From: Gorsachius magnificus
Lineage: Eukaryota; Chordata; Aves; Pelecaniformes; Ardeidae
Assembly: GCA_034008185.1 (NCBI GenBank)
Contig: CM067082.1
Span: 105,953,311 to 106,017,310 of the forward strand
DNA: 64,000 nt
Direction: 5' to 3'
Below are positions 1 to 11,391 of this stretch, piece by piece; the stretch's first letter is position 1, and the number at the start of each line of letters is the position of its first letter. A program made the position numbers and the translations under genes. The notes beneath the pieces are model-generated. The model was not told the DNA's origin. It made no database searches and saw only the letters and a list, made by a program, of their open reading frames with translations.

Positions 1-3000
1 GACTTAACTCATTATTAATTGTACTTGAACTTCAGTCACAGAGCAGACAAATTCTTACCTCAGGAAAGAGCTTTATGAGAACTGAAGTAGTTGGGACCTC
101 TTCTTGTGAAGACCAGGCTGAATAGAAGTGCAGAAGGCTAAGGAGTCTCTTAAGGCAGAAGTAAAGAAACAGGATTGCCCTTGGATTTTGTATGTGGAGG
201 AATCTGCCAGGAAAAAACAGCAGAATGTAGTGGCAAACAAGTTACAGTGTGTACCTTGTCCTCTTCAACAGCTTTGTGGGGCCAGTTCCCCTTCTGCAAG
301 ATACAAATATCTCCCCTTGAGGAAACTCCTTTAAACATGCATTGCCTATATCCTGAAAAGGGAAAAATACGCTCCTGGTGAGTTAGTAATACAGCAATCT
401 GATCTCTACTTCTACATCTCTGTTCACATCTATCTTCTCCCACTTTTAAACTTGCAGCTGCATTTTAACTATATATACGTAACTATATATGTAACTATAT
501 ATATATGTAACTATATAAACTGGAGCAATTGCAGTTGCATTTTAACTATATATCTATAAAACTATACAGAACTGGAACATCTATGTCTGTATGGCTAACT
601 TGCATACAAGCAAAAGCTTGTTTCTACTAGAAACAAATGAGAACAATTTACCCAGCTTGCCTACCCTGGCAACAAAAAAAAAAAAATCACATTTTTAGAA
701 TGAGAGGTCCTCAAGACCCTTCTTTCTTTGACACAGAAATTACCTCCTTCATTTCTATAAAGATGATTGTAAGTCTCAAACTGCCTGCTGCCAGAATAAC
801 ACTGAAGAACATTAGTGACTCACAAAACCCAATTACTCCCCACCAGACTTTTTCTGATTTCTTGGCTTTCAGTTTCCAGTACCATTTTCATGCTACCTTA
901 AATGCTTCCCTGCAGCTCTGAAAAAAAATAGTTACAAGAAAAAGGAATAAGAAATACTATGAATATCAGGAAGAAAAATTAAGCTACACCAGGAACCTCA
1001 CAGGTCTAACATCTCTCCTGTTACCCTTCCTCCCTTGCTGCAGACAGAACGATCAAAGCAGCACAGCCGTCCAGTTGCCCTGTTGAGCAGCTGATTTGGG
1101 AGATTTGCCAGCACCCCTTCTTATAACTTGGAGTGTGATCATCTCCTCCCAGCTGGGCCCTGGAATGGTTCTGTAATTCTTCACCGTTTTGAGGACTTTT
1201 AACTCCTCTGCACGATATAATCTCCTTACAGCTTTCAAAATGAAGATCTCTTGCGGTACGCTCCACGTTCTCACTTTGTGGCATTTGGCCACAGCAAGTA
1301 GTCATGCTAATTTGGCATAAGATGCCGTGATTCACAGCCACAGCAACTGTATCTCGTTATGCTTCTATTTGGAGGGGCAAATTATAGAGCAAGTTATCTG
1401 AGGACCACAGATCTCACTATTACAAGCAGAAGTGATGGATCCAGCTTCTCCTAACCTGATTTACCAGCCACCATGGTTTTGCTTCATTTTTTTGCAGAGT
1501 CAGTGTTTATCTGGTTTGTCTCTTAAGTAGCTGCTGCCAAAAGATGCATCAGAGAAGACAGAGGAAACAGCTTGCAGCGACAAGCAGGAGCTAAGTGACA
1601 ACAACAGAACAGGATCAGATGAACATAGGCTGAGCTGTATTTCATGGCAGATGCCCTCTACGTGAGATTGAGAATATGGACACCACTTATGGTGGAAATA
1701 CGGGAAGGCCAGCAATGGATTTAGAACAGAAACATAAGAAAAGGAAGGATCTGGAAGTGCTCACAGAATAGCTTTTCAGTTAACAACAGGCTGACCAGCC
1801 AGATGTGAGAAACAGTAGGGCTCTTGAAATATGTTGCCATATCAAAGTCAGTAAACCTACACTGCTGGCGATTTACTGGCAAATCTACTTTGGCAAGAGA
1901 GTGAGAGAAGCTTGTGGGCCACTGTGAAATACTTAGGGACAGCTGTATCAGAAACAGCAGCAGGGTCTAAATTTGCCTGTTCAGGCGTTAGCAAGTTTAT
2001 TTATGTTTCACCCTTTGCTTACCCTGATATTCATGCCAGTGGGGATTTCAGTACATCCTTTACTGCCCTGGTTAATGAACGCAGAGAATCACACACAGAC
2101 AGTGACAGAAAGTACCTTTGGCAAACCAAGCAAAATGGCAGACTGGACCGAAGGCAAGATGATCCTACACATCAAACAACCCTTAAATGACAAAGCCATG
2201 GCTTGAGAATGTTATTTGCTTCCTATATATCACTGAGCAAAGGTGAATTCTTTGTGACAAACTGAAGTGACTGGCATGGTCACTTTAAGGGCTGCAGGGC
2301 ACCCTTTCTTGGTAAATCTGGTCTTTTTGCCAGAGACCTTATCAAGAAGAGAAAAAACAATGCTGAGGGTACAAACCCTTTAATTTATACCCACACGAAA
2401 CTAAAAATGTTAATACAAATTTTGCACACAGAAAATTTGAAAATCCCATATGGAGTCCTTGTTGGTGACTAACAGCAGCAGCTTATGTCTTCCTCATCTC
2501 CTTCCTCACCTTTTAAACTTTTTGATAATAGCCTCAAATCATGATCCTAACTATTTGTGTGCTTTCATTATACATCCTGAAACCTTGCTAATAACAGCAC
2601 CCTCATCAGGCTTTAAAGATTGTGTTCCCAAAACATTAAGATGTGCCACAGCGTCAAACAACTTATGGAATTCATCCTTTCAGTTTTCCATGTGGAAACA
2701 TAGTTCATTTGTAGGCATCATGGCTTTATGCTACCTATCGGACTGTCCCCCCTTACTTTTTCACACCACCACGCTAGTCTCTTGAACTACTATGAAACAA
2801 AGAGTGCCTGTGTCCCATCAGCTGTGCTGACAAATAGGTGCAACTATAGCCCAGTTTGGAGCTTATTTTTGAGGTCACAGTGCCCTCTACTGTCTAAAGC
2901 ATCCTCTTTACTTCTGCATCATCTTAGTTAAAAAAAATTATGCCAAGTGTTTATATACTCACTACAAAGAGCAATTCTTTCTTTTTTTATCCCCCAGAAT

Positions 3001-4625
3001 TAACACATTCATTTCTGTTTCCAGATACACTTTCATCTAGACTAGCAGGCCAAATTTGGGTTGTTTGATTGGACAGAAAACAGGTTGGCCAGGGCACAGT
3101 CATTTCTTGCTGACTATAAGGCTGCTTTGTTAGAGTCGCTGTTAATTTAAATTAAGCCACTGATCTATGTAGAGCTTGAATCACACCTGACTTGGAAATG
3201 TTGAGTAATTCCACATAAGGAAGCGCTCTGACATACATGCAAAGTAAGAACAACCAGGCCTGTGTTTCAAGTACAAACTTTAAATACGTCTGCCACAGAT
3301 TTGTATTGCCCCCGGAGATCATTCTGACTCTGCAGATACAAATCACCTATGACATATGGAGGCGTTCTTTACAAACTCCTCTCCCGTTTTTCTTTGCTTT
3401 CACCGTCTCTCTTCATGAGGGATGTGGGTGCTGTAGAATGTTTCACTCCCCTGAGAGTGTCTCCTGTAGCACCACAGGCTGTCCTGCAAGTGAGCCTGGG
3501 ACCACCCCTGCCTTCCCGCCATCCCGCCTATCACAAGTAACCACAGAACCCTCCCGACACTCCCTCTCTCACCCCAAAGCCCCATTTACCTTCCCACAAG
3601 ACACGGGCTGCTCTGCCCACCCTATCCCTATCATTAGAAAATCCTACTTGCTTTTGATTTTAGCAAAGAGAATTCAAATCAAAAGAAGTGTCTATAACCA
3701 ACAAAAATTCCTAGCCTGGCCCACTTCTTAAGAAGCATGCAACAGGTAGCACCAAAGGGGTTACGGTGAGGGAGACACACATCTTTTAAAAACATACTGT
3801 TCGTTTCATATTCTGAAATTTTTTTAGGTTGACAAAACAACTCATTATGCTCAGAGAACAGCAGCTGGCTTCTTGTTCCACAAGGCAGGTTGCAACCACT
3901 CCAGTTCCTCAAGGTGCTACAACTTGTTTTCCGGTAGGGGATCTTGCAGCATGATTCCCCATAACATGAGTCGTAGGAGTTCAGAGGATTTTTCTTCCTG
4001 AGAGATTACATTGATGAGATATATCAACATATATATTGATGATGGACTGAAGCCTGAATATGCTACAGAATTCATTTTCTCATGTTATTCTGATAGCAAA
4101 ATGAGGAGAGTTCACTAAACAATGCACTTTCAAGTGAACACATACTCATACGTACGTTAAGTGTGTGTTTGCATGCATGAATGTATAAAAAAAATCTATA
4201 AAATACTAAGAAATCATCCAGTACTACTGGGCATGGAAGGCATATTTCAAATGTAGCAGGCATACCCGTCTGTATCTAGCCATTTTCTCCATCCAACTGC
4301 CACATCATAAAGTCACAGATAATTTCACTGATACTGAGTAGAGCTGCGGCTCCAGAATGAGCCCCAGGGCTGCACTGCAAGGAAGCTGTGGCCCGCTTGT
4401 AATCCTGGGCTTCTCTGAAGAAATATTCCACAGGAAGGATGCTTTTAAAATTACCACTTAATGGAAGGAGAAAAGGATGTCAAAGAGCAGAAGAGTGTGC
4501 TGGACAGGGTGAATACTTAGTGCTCGTTTTGGGTGCGAGAACACACTGTTGGGATCACGCAGGGGAGCAGAGAAATGCAGAATGACTATCAGAAAAAGGT
4601 GTTAAAGTTATAAAAGATGTTTTTC
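1..4625. other. Intergenic DNA, no gene recognised
   Basis: AT-rich sequence downstream of TBX20. The open frames here are short (at most about 165 codons, at 3237-3731 on the plus strand), begin at arbitrary codons, have no flanking splice signals that fit together, and match no protein family I know. Apart from the AT-rich tandem repeat at 454-566 I see only scattered short A or T runs. Confidence refers to the absence of a recognisable coding gene; a non-coding transcript cannot be excluded. Confidence 0.6.
454..566. repeat. Imperfect AT-rich tandem/direct repeat
   Basis: Two direct copies of a 22-base segment, GCAGYTGCATTTTAACTATA plus TA, start at 454 and 531. Between and after them lie several copies of a unit close to GTAACTATATAT. 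This looks like a small local expansion by slippage or duplication; no function is implied. Confidence 0.7.
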
Positions 4626-4678
4626 TGCCTCAGCAGATGGGAAAAAGAAAGATTTCCTTTTCCCCATCTGCTGAGGCA
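4626..4678. repeat. Near-perfect 22-bp inverted repeat (hairpin)
   Basis: The left arm (4626-4647, beginning TGCCTCAGCAGATGGG) and the right arm (4657-4678, ending CCCATCTGCTGAGGCA) are reverse complements at 21 of 22 positions. The one mismatch would be a G-U pair in RNA transcribed from one strand. The loop is 9 nt. A weaker outer pairing (TTTTTC at 4620-4625 with GAAAAA at 4686-4691) could lengthen the stem after a bulge. There is no transposase, obvious target duplication or matching gene nearby. It could be a structured small RNA, a tiny inverted-repeat element remnant, or a replication-slippage palindrome. The total is shorter than a usual pre-miRNA. Confidence 0.75.
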
Positions 4679-5289
4679 ATACCTAGAAAAATTCTCCCCA
4701 CTTTTCAAACAGAAAGAGCTTTATTGCCCCCTAACAACTCACAAACTACCTGTGCCAGGTTTAAAGTAACTTCATGTTTACATGCTGTGTGCATATGCAG
4801 AAGGACATTTTGCAAGCAGTGTGGAACCTTCACATTTCAGCTGTCATTATAAGCCTTATTGCTGGAATTGTTAGAAAAGCTGCAGAGGAAAGAATGCAAA
4901 ATAAGTTATGACTGTCTTACTTTACTGTAAACCGATAAAAAAAACCCCCAAACCTCTTACATTATAGTGAAATCAGTCAACAGTGTTGCCCAGCTGTGGA
5001 AAAACAGAATGTCACATTGGAGTATGTGAAAAAGAGTTTCATATCTCACTCATGAAGTCATCCATTAACTCCAGTTAGTACTGGTGAGATCTCAGTTAAA
5101 GGAATGTGTCCGATAGTGAGCACTGCATTTCAGGAAAGATGCGGACCCACTGAAGGACAGGGATTTTTCCTAATCTCCTTTATCCCTTACCATCATTCTT
5201 ATTTTACATCAGCCATGGTAGTTGCAAAGTAGATTCCCCCTGTCCACCAAACACATACACGCAGCAGAAAGCCCCTTTGAAGTCTACAC

Positions 5290-5632
5290 GAGGAGGATGG
5301 GAAAAATAGCCAGAAGAGTAATCAGAGGCAATGTAATATCAGTTTTCAAATAGGCAAAAGGTTGCTACAAGAAGAGACAGAAGCATTGGCTAAGGAGTGA
5401 AGGGCTAAAATTACAGTCCAGGTCAGGTTAGACATTGGGGCCAATTTCTAAGGAAAGAATAGTTAAGCATCAGACCCTTTAAAGGACCTGTGGAATCTCC
5501 ATTGTTGGAGGCGCTTAAAAGCAAGTAAGATAAACAACTTTCAGAGGTGGTTTAATTATAAACTGATCTTGGCTTGAGCCAAGGAGATGATCTCTGAAGA
5601 TCCCTTCCTGCCCTACTTTTTATGATTATATA
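5290..5632 (+). mobile_element. Old CR1 LINE 3' fragment
   Basis: The sequence follows the well-known order of the CR1 3' region with much divergence: a GGTTAGACATTGGGG segment near 5430, a GTTAAGCA segment, GTGGAATCTCCATTGTTGGAGG near 5491-5512, then AGATGATCTCTGAAGATCCC and CTTCCTGCCCTAC just before a decayed TATGATTAT end. Orientation is plus. The copy is 5'-truncated with no intact reverse transcriptase frame, as for most avian CR1 copies, and its divergence suggests an old insertion. The left boundary is approximate. Confidence 0.75.
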
Positions 5633-8229
5633 CCAGCTAATCCCTCAGTGAGTCTTTATGGAAAAACATCCCAAGTATTCCCTGACCCAGCTGTGAGCTA
5701 GAGACCACCCAGCTTCTAATATACAGAGGGAAATGCTACTTCTGCTCTGAGCTACCATTCCATGATTGTTTATCCTGATGGTTCTATGTAACTCAGAGAT
5801 TATCAGTCTTCTACAATGAAATACATGGCAGCACCTTCAAATTTTGCCAACACCTGAAAGAAAAACAAGAGAAGAAAAAGAACTCCAGAAGCAGAAGAGC
5901 AGGACCAAACCTGTAACATTTGCTTGGGCTTTTGTTTTGAGGTGAGGGGCAGGAGAAGAAAAAGGAAACACTGAGTTTGAAGTTGAAAACTAGCTTGGGT
6001 TTGAGAGAGATACCCAAGTTTCACTAATGGGTCTGCCACAGATCTACTTTATAAGTACAGTGGATGATCTAAAATGAGGTGATAACAAGGAAGGAAGGGA
6101 GTTGTGTCAATAATTGATTAGTAGCATTGAGAACAGAGACCGTGCATGTGGAAGAAGACTGGAAAGGAGCAGGCAATAAATGAGGAAGAAAATGAAAAGT
6201 CAGAAGACAAAGAAGGAAAGAGGGAGGAAAAGTCATACTGGAAAATAACCTTAAATGTGCAAGTGCAACAGAGGCCTAACTCCAACAAAGATTCTGCTAT
6301 TCTCAGTGTTTTGTATGTTTTTAAAGGAGTGCTATGGGTGGGAAGGAAATACCTAAATGCTGGAGAGAAACTTGGTCCTAGAATCTGGATCTACTGATCT
6401 GCCACTTAATAGCAAGTCAGAAGCCCTGAGGTGTCACATTTTTGAAGCAGTGCATAAAAGCTCAGTCATAATTATTTTTTTTCATGTAATTCAAGAGATT
6501 GAGAAGGCCTCCTTGTACTTACATTCTCTACCCCAGGATACAATAAATATTGCTTTCGCATGGAATGATACCCATTCTATTGCCCACATTAAAGAGTGGG
6601 TCGGTCTGTCTCTCATTTGATGGATTTTTGCTGCCTTCTCTTGAACTGACTGTGGAGGCCTCTTCTTCATCAAGGCTTCCACAAATAAATCCCAAAGGTC
6701 TCATGGAGAGCATGCGTCTCATCCTTCTCCTTCATTGTCACTATTATAATCTGAAAAAGGGGAAGAACTGTTCCCCTTGTGCTTGAAGGAAAGGAAAGGT
6801 AAAGAATGCAAAGGACTGCAAAGGAGTTCATAGCAATGGACACCTTACAAGAAGTAAGATTGCAACTGCATCTTCAAGTTTCTCGTGTTGTAAGCTTTAC
6901 CTCAATAAATACTGTCAGGTTTCTGTCCTCTCTCTACTTTACTCCGTGAAGACACCTTATCCTTGTCTTACAGCCCCTGTAATTTTAGCACTAATGGAAT
7001 TGGAATCTTCTTTCCTGGGGTTTACCCCTCCTGTTCCTGAAAGGCTCCCCAGATGTGGCTTGGAAGAACAAGGAAGAATTCAAACTCCAAGACCAGACTC
7101 CGGATTTCAGATTTTCCATTAGAAGGAGATTTATTCCCATTTCACTAGGGAGTCCAGCTGAGATATTCTGATCCTCCAGCAGAAACTGTATTTGTCCCTT
7201 TCAGGGGATGAACCCATTTCTCTTCTTGTGCCCATGTGAATATAGAATCCCAAATCATGAAGATTAAAGATGAAGGTAAGTCCTTAAGCTCATGATTTTT
7301 ACTCAGTTACCTACAGAAATAAGTCTCTTCATATGTATATATGAGTTTGTCTAACTGTACCAAACAATTCTTTACTATTTAGTCAATTTCAACTTAATTC
7401 AACAGCCACACTTTACAATAGTAGGGTGTGGGTTTGTATTCAGATGGCTTCTGTATTAATAACAATTTAGATCTATGCGAACAGTGGAAGGAAAAGAGGC
7501 CAAAATGTTCAGAACACTGCAAGAGAATAAATCACACTGGCACTTTATAGCTCACTGTCATCGGGCTTTCCGAGACTTGAAGTGAAGGTCTGCAAATGTA
7601 TGAAAAGTATTGCCACAGAAGAAAACACATGCATCTTTATGCAAACATGCAATCTACATAGTTTTGCCCTGAGTAAGGGGTTAGGTGTGGCACACTTACC
7701 CGGTTCGGCACCAGCATGTCCTGAACAACGATCTGGTTACACAGCTCTGGTGCGGAAAGCGAGCTTGAAGTAGGTGCAGACATCCGCTTTGTGCCTTGCA
7801 AGGCTCCCTGAGCATTATAAATTGTCTTCTGTGTAAATGAAAATCAGGCCGTGTATTTTCTGCCTGGTCTGGTGTTGAGTACACATTCCAGAAGGATTTG
7901 AAGATAAATTCGTTGTTAAGGTATGGATGGGTATGCGTGTTTTGTCTACTGGGAAGAAATTAGAAGGCACGCATGTGGAGACGAGCTAATTATTTTCTCT
8001 TGTTCAGAATGCATGTATTACAGACAACACTCGTATTTGCTGAGAATAAGAGTTTAAAAAAAGAAAAAAGTAAATGTTACCATCCATAAGGCAAAAAGAC
8101 ATTGCTGTTTACAACTGCCCGGATGCCATCCAACCAGTAAGTAGAAAACAAACCAACCGACCGAGATAAAAAAGAGAGGAAAGCCTAACCAGCGTAAGAA
8201 AAAATAAACAGATGGCTGATGCAGGCCTG
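5633..8229. other. Intergenic DNA, no gene recognised
   Basis: AT-rich to average composition, with only short unsupported open frames. One good plus-strand splice donor (AAG then GTAAGT) occurs near 7274, but I could not pair it with an acceptor or a coding frame. Nothing else is supported. Confidence 0.55.
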
Positions 8230-8563
8230 CGTCCCTTCAGTCACCGTGTGGACGCTGCACCCGAGGGCCTGGTAGCATAAACCCGGGAGTCAATACTCGG
8301 GGCAGGCTGCGGGTTCCGCCCAGGCCCCGAGGAGAGCCGAGGCCTGGCACCGGGAGGTGGTGGAGGGCTGTGGCCGCCGCTGAGCCGCCGGCAGGGGGCG
8401 CGGAAGGCCCGCGAGCCGCCCCGCTGCCGGCCCCCGCCAGGCGGGAGGCGTTCGTCCCTTCCAGGTGGCGTTTGTCTGCCGGTTGCAGCCGGGCAGCGGA
8501 GGGGGAGGACGAGGTGGCGTCCCAAAGGCCGTTACTTCATCTTTGTTGCTCCTGCGTCTTCAG
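8230..8563 (+). promoter_or_regulatory. Isolated CpG-rich block with a strong plus-strand splice donor
   Basis: Composition changes abruptly from AT-rich to GC-rich with many CpG dinucleotides, then fades after about 8570. The block ends with CTTCAG followed by GTGAGG (junction 8563/8564), a near-consensus donor. A GC-rich block of this size in AT-rich DNA, ending in a donor, is the usual look of a CpG-island promoter with a first exon. Open frames across it on both strands match no known protein. In mammals the neighbour on this side of TBX20 is DPY19L1, but I could not match its N-terminus here, and the donor is on the opposite strand. It may be a non-coding RNA promoter or a chance GC island. 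Confidence 0.4.
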
Positions 8564-9014
8564 GTGAGGCTGAGCGTTAGGGCACAGGGTAGGAAAAGGA
8601 GAAACCCACCGAAGCCTGACTAGAAATTGCGATGGTGACAGCCCGCCATTTCGTGCAGCAGCCACCATCCTCCCCCTCAGCAGCCTTCTCGGCAAGTTAT
8701 GCCCTGTGAAAAAGTTCCCTGATGGCAGCACTTCAGCTGGAAGCGTTTCCCTGAGCTTCGAAGTTTCACGGCAAGGTTGTGCTGCCAGGGGGACACCCGC
8801 GCCAGGAGCTGCGTGCGTGGACACCCAGGTGGTCAGCGTGGACATTGGGTGGGCTCGGTACAGCGCAAAGCTTCTGACCACCACAACATGGCAGAGAAAT
8901 GGGCTCGCGGCCTGGAGCGGTGCCAGCTGTTGACCCCAAGCAGAGCGTGCAAGAGGGAACCACACCTCTACCTGCAAAAAAAGAGGCTGGTGGGAAAAGA
9001 GGCAGGGCTGCAGT

Positions 9015-9080
9015 ACAGAATCGTAGAATCATAGAATCACTTTGCTTGGAAAAGACCTTCAAGATCGAGTCCCACCATGT
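9015..9080 (-). mobile_element. CR1 LINE 3' end fragment, antisense
   Basis: The plus strand reads CAGAATCGTAGAATCATAGA, then TTGGAAAAGACCTTCAAGAT and CGAGTCCCACC. This is the reverse complement of the avian CR1 3' terminus, whose end is built from ATTCTATG repeats. Only the extreme 3' end is recognisable; the copy is short and 5'-truncated. Confidence 0.85.
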
Positions 9081-9319
9081 AGGACATCTCCATTCTCCAG
9101 CAGTCAGCGCTCCACGGGGCAAGCTTGTGCAGCATACAGGGCGGTGGGGAAAGGAGCAGTGGCCCTCGAAGCACTGATCTTGCATGTGCAAAAAAGGGTC
9201 TAGGTCTATCACAGTGTCCCAAGCTACGCGAGGGGGTGTGAAATTATGTCTTGTCTCAGCATTTACAGTAAGTCAGGACTGCAATTTTATGTTAGGGTGG
9301 GGGGTTTTGTTGGGATTTT

Positions 9320-9333
9320 GGGGGGGGGGGGGG
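9320..9333. repeat. G14 homopolymer
   Basis: A run of 14 G, just after a shorter GGGGTGGGG-like segment, in otherwise ordinary intergenic DNA. It could form a G-quadruplex and is a place where sequencing length errors are likely. Confidence 0.9.
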
Positions 9334-10221
9334 CATCTAATAATAAAGTATGGCAGAATGGCTGTGTATAATAATGTAAAGATTAGATATTCAAATGAAG
9401 GAGTGTGCCTTAGGACCCCACATGGCCAAGACGTTCAGCGATGAGTGAATTTGTCAAAAGAAAGATCTGGTTCCTTGAAACCAGAATTACTTTCTAATTC
9501 AGACCAAATGATTTTCAGCTGGAAATAAAAAGAGGAAACTATACCACAAGTAAAAAAAAAAAAAAAAAAGTTATTTTGATAGGTGATAAAGTGTTTTAAT
9601 GTTTCATTTTGAAACTGATATAAATAAGTAAGTTAAGGAAGAGTGGTAACTAACCTGAGGACAGAGTCAAATATTTTCAGTGAATACAAGTTGCACATTT
9701 ACCTTAAATGCGTGGCTCTTCTTGTACTTCTTTTAAATCAGCCCTTTACACTCCTCCAAACTTGATTTTTGCATTTTCAATTAATTCTGAATTAATTTTC
9801 CCCTAATTTTTCAGTTCATCAGCCAACCAAAAAACATCCACAAGCCCATTGGTTTAGATTCCCACATAGAGCTGCGTAAAGAGTGACAGTGAAGAAAAGT
9901 CACTTTGCCGTCATTGTTTATTTTCGTTATGTAACTGGAATTAGAAATAAGTGTATTTCCTGGCACAGCAACAACAGCAAAAGTTATTCTGCTACTTCCA
10001 GTCCAATATATTTTTTTTAAAAAAAAAATCATAATCTAACAATCATAAGGGTGTTTTAGATATTATCCTGAATTTTGAAGCAGATTTATTTCAACCATTC
10101 CTTCCCCTTTCTTTTTTAAATGGAAGCTGGGGTTCTCAAAAAATTTTGTTTCTTGTGGCCATGCTTTTCAGAAAAACAGTGGAACATCACAAAAGTCTCA
10201 GTAAAATTACAAAATAAAAAT

Positions 10222-10247
10222 GGGGAGGGGGGGGGGGAGGGGGGGAA
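10222..10247. repeat. G-rich tract (two A interruptions)
   Basis: Twenty-six bases made almost only of G, broken by single A bases. It is a low-complexity, potentially quadruplex-forming tract in intergenic DNA, with no gene context. Confidence 0.9.
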
Positions 10248-11300
10248 GTGTGCTCCAATGCTGAAATGAAACGTTTCAGTCTTAAAATCAGATTATGGGG
10301 ACTGCAGCCATCCCATATTCAAATTTAAAATGAGTCTTGTACCTTACAGCTCTACGTCTGGATATCCGATGCATGTGAGGTTGGGTGGAGCAAAGTAAAA
10401 CAACTAGTTTATAACATCTTGTAGATATAAATAAGGAAATCTGGTAAAAATAGCTGAAACCACATTTGTGTTTCATGAACGAGCTCCCTGCTACAGTCCT
10501 TTCCATCACAGAGATACATAGCACTTAGAGTCAGGTTTATGCCTGAACTTTATCATGTTTAAGAATCATGGCTTTCTTTGCTAGCAAAAGTGCAGACTAT
10601 CACGTAACATTTTTGCAAAGGCTTGCATTTTTCTTTAAACTCACGATTTCCTCACGAGCTTAAAATGCTTCTTGCAAGTGCTACTTTTCAAAGCAACTTC
10701 ACATGGAGAAATCTATTTTAAGGCATTCGTTAATTCAACATCAGTGAAGTGTGGAGCGAAACAAAAATGAAGTCGTTCGTTTTAAGATTATTTATGTCAC
10801 ATTCAATTGGTGGGGGAAATTTTGCAGAGCTCTGTTTCTTTTCTCAATTTTATTCCAACAGCTTGGTGCACTTATTAATTCTTATGGCTTTCATTATTTA
10901 AATGAAGATGATATACAGTTCTCCGTTTCCTTTTCTGGGGTCCTTTTCGTCTTCTCTGAATAATTTCTCCATCTGGATGCATGCTCAGCCCTTGTCATGA
11001 ATCACAGATAAAGCAGAAATCCATTATTGTCATCCCATTCGTTGTCTTTGTGCATTTGAGTAACTGGTTTAGCCCCAGCCGTGCAAGTTATTTTCTGTGG
11101 ACATACTCCAGAACCAAAGCAGTAAATGGGGAATTAGCAGTGCATTCTAACACAAAAATTAGGATAATAATTCATTTTTCCTGTGCTTAGGCATGCTTAT
11201 ACGGGTGATTTTTAACAGTTTCTTCAATCAGAATCTGGTATAGCTGTAACTTGGATGCATGGTCTGGTTTTCCTTCGGGTTACATGATAATGTGTAACAT

Positions 11301-11391
11301 GCTCTAGGAGAACCTGCTTTAGGAGGGGGGTTGGACTAAATGGTCTCCCGAGGTCCCTTCCAAACCTTGCCATTCTGTGTGATTCTGTGAT
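11301..11391 (+). mobile_element. CR1 LINE 3' end fragment, sense
   Basis: Contains GGGTTGGACTAAATGGTCTC, CCGAGGTCCCTTCCAAACC and the terminal CATTCTGTG/TGATTCTGTGA repeats of the CR1 3' end, on the plus strand. Only about 90 bases remain, which is typical of severe 5' truncation. Confidence 0.88.

Noticed and set aside
3181..3188. T-box half sites (TCACACCT at 3181 and 27064) as TBX20 auto-regulatory sites
   Set aside because: The number seen equals chance expectation for an 8-mer on two strands in 64 kb, and there is no pairing or special position.
8230..8563. First exon of DPY19L1, the mammalian neighbour of TBX20
   Set aside because: Neither strand gives a translation that I can match to it, and the good donor is on the strand opposite to the expected orientation.
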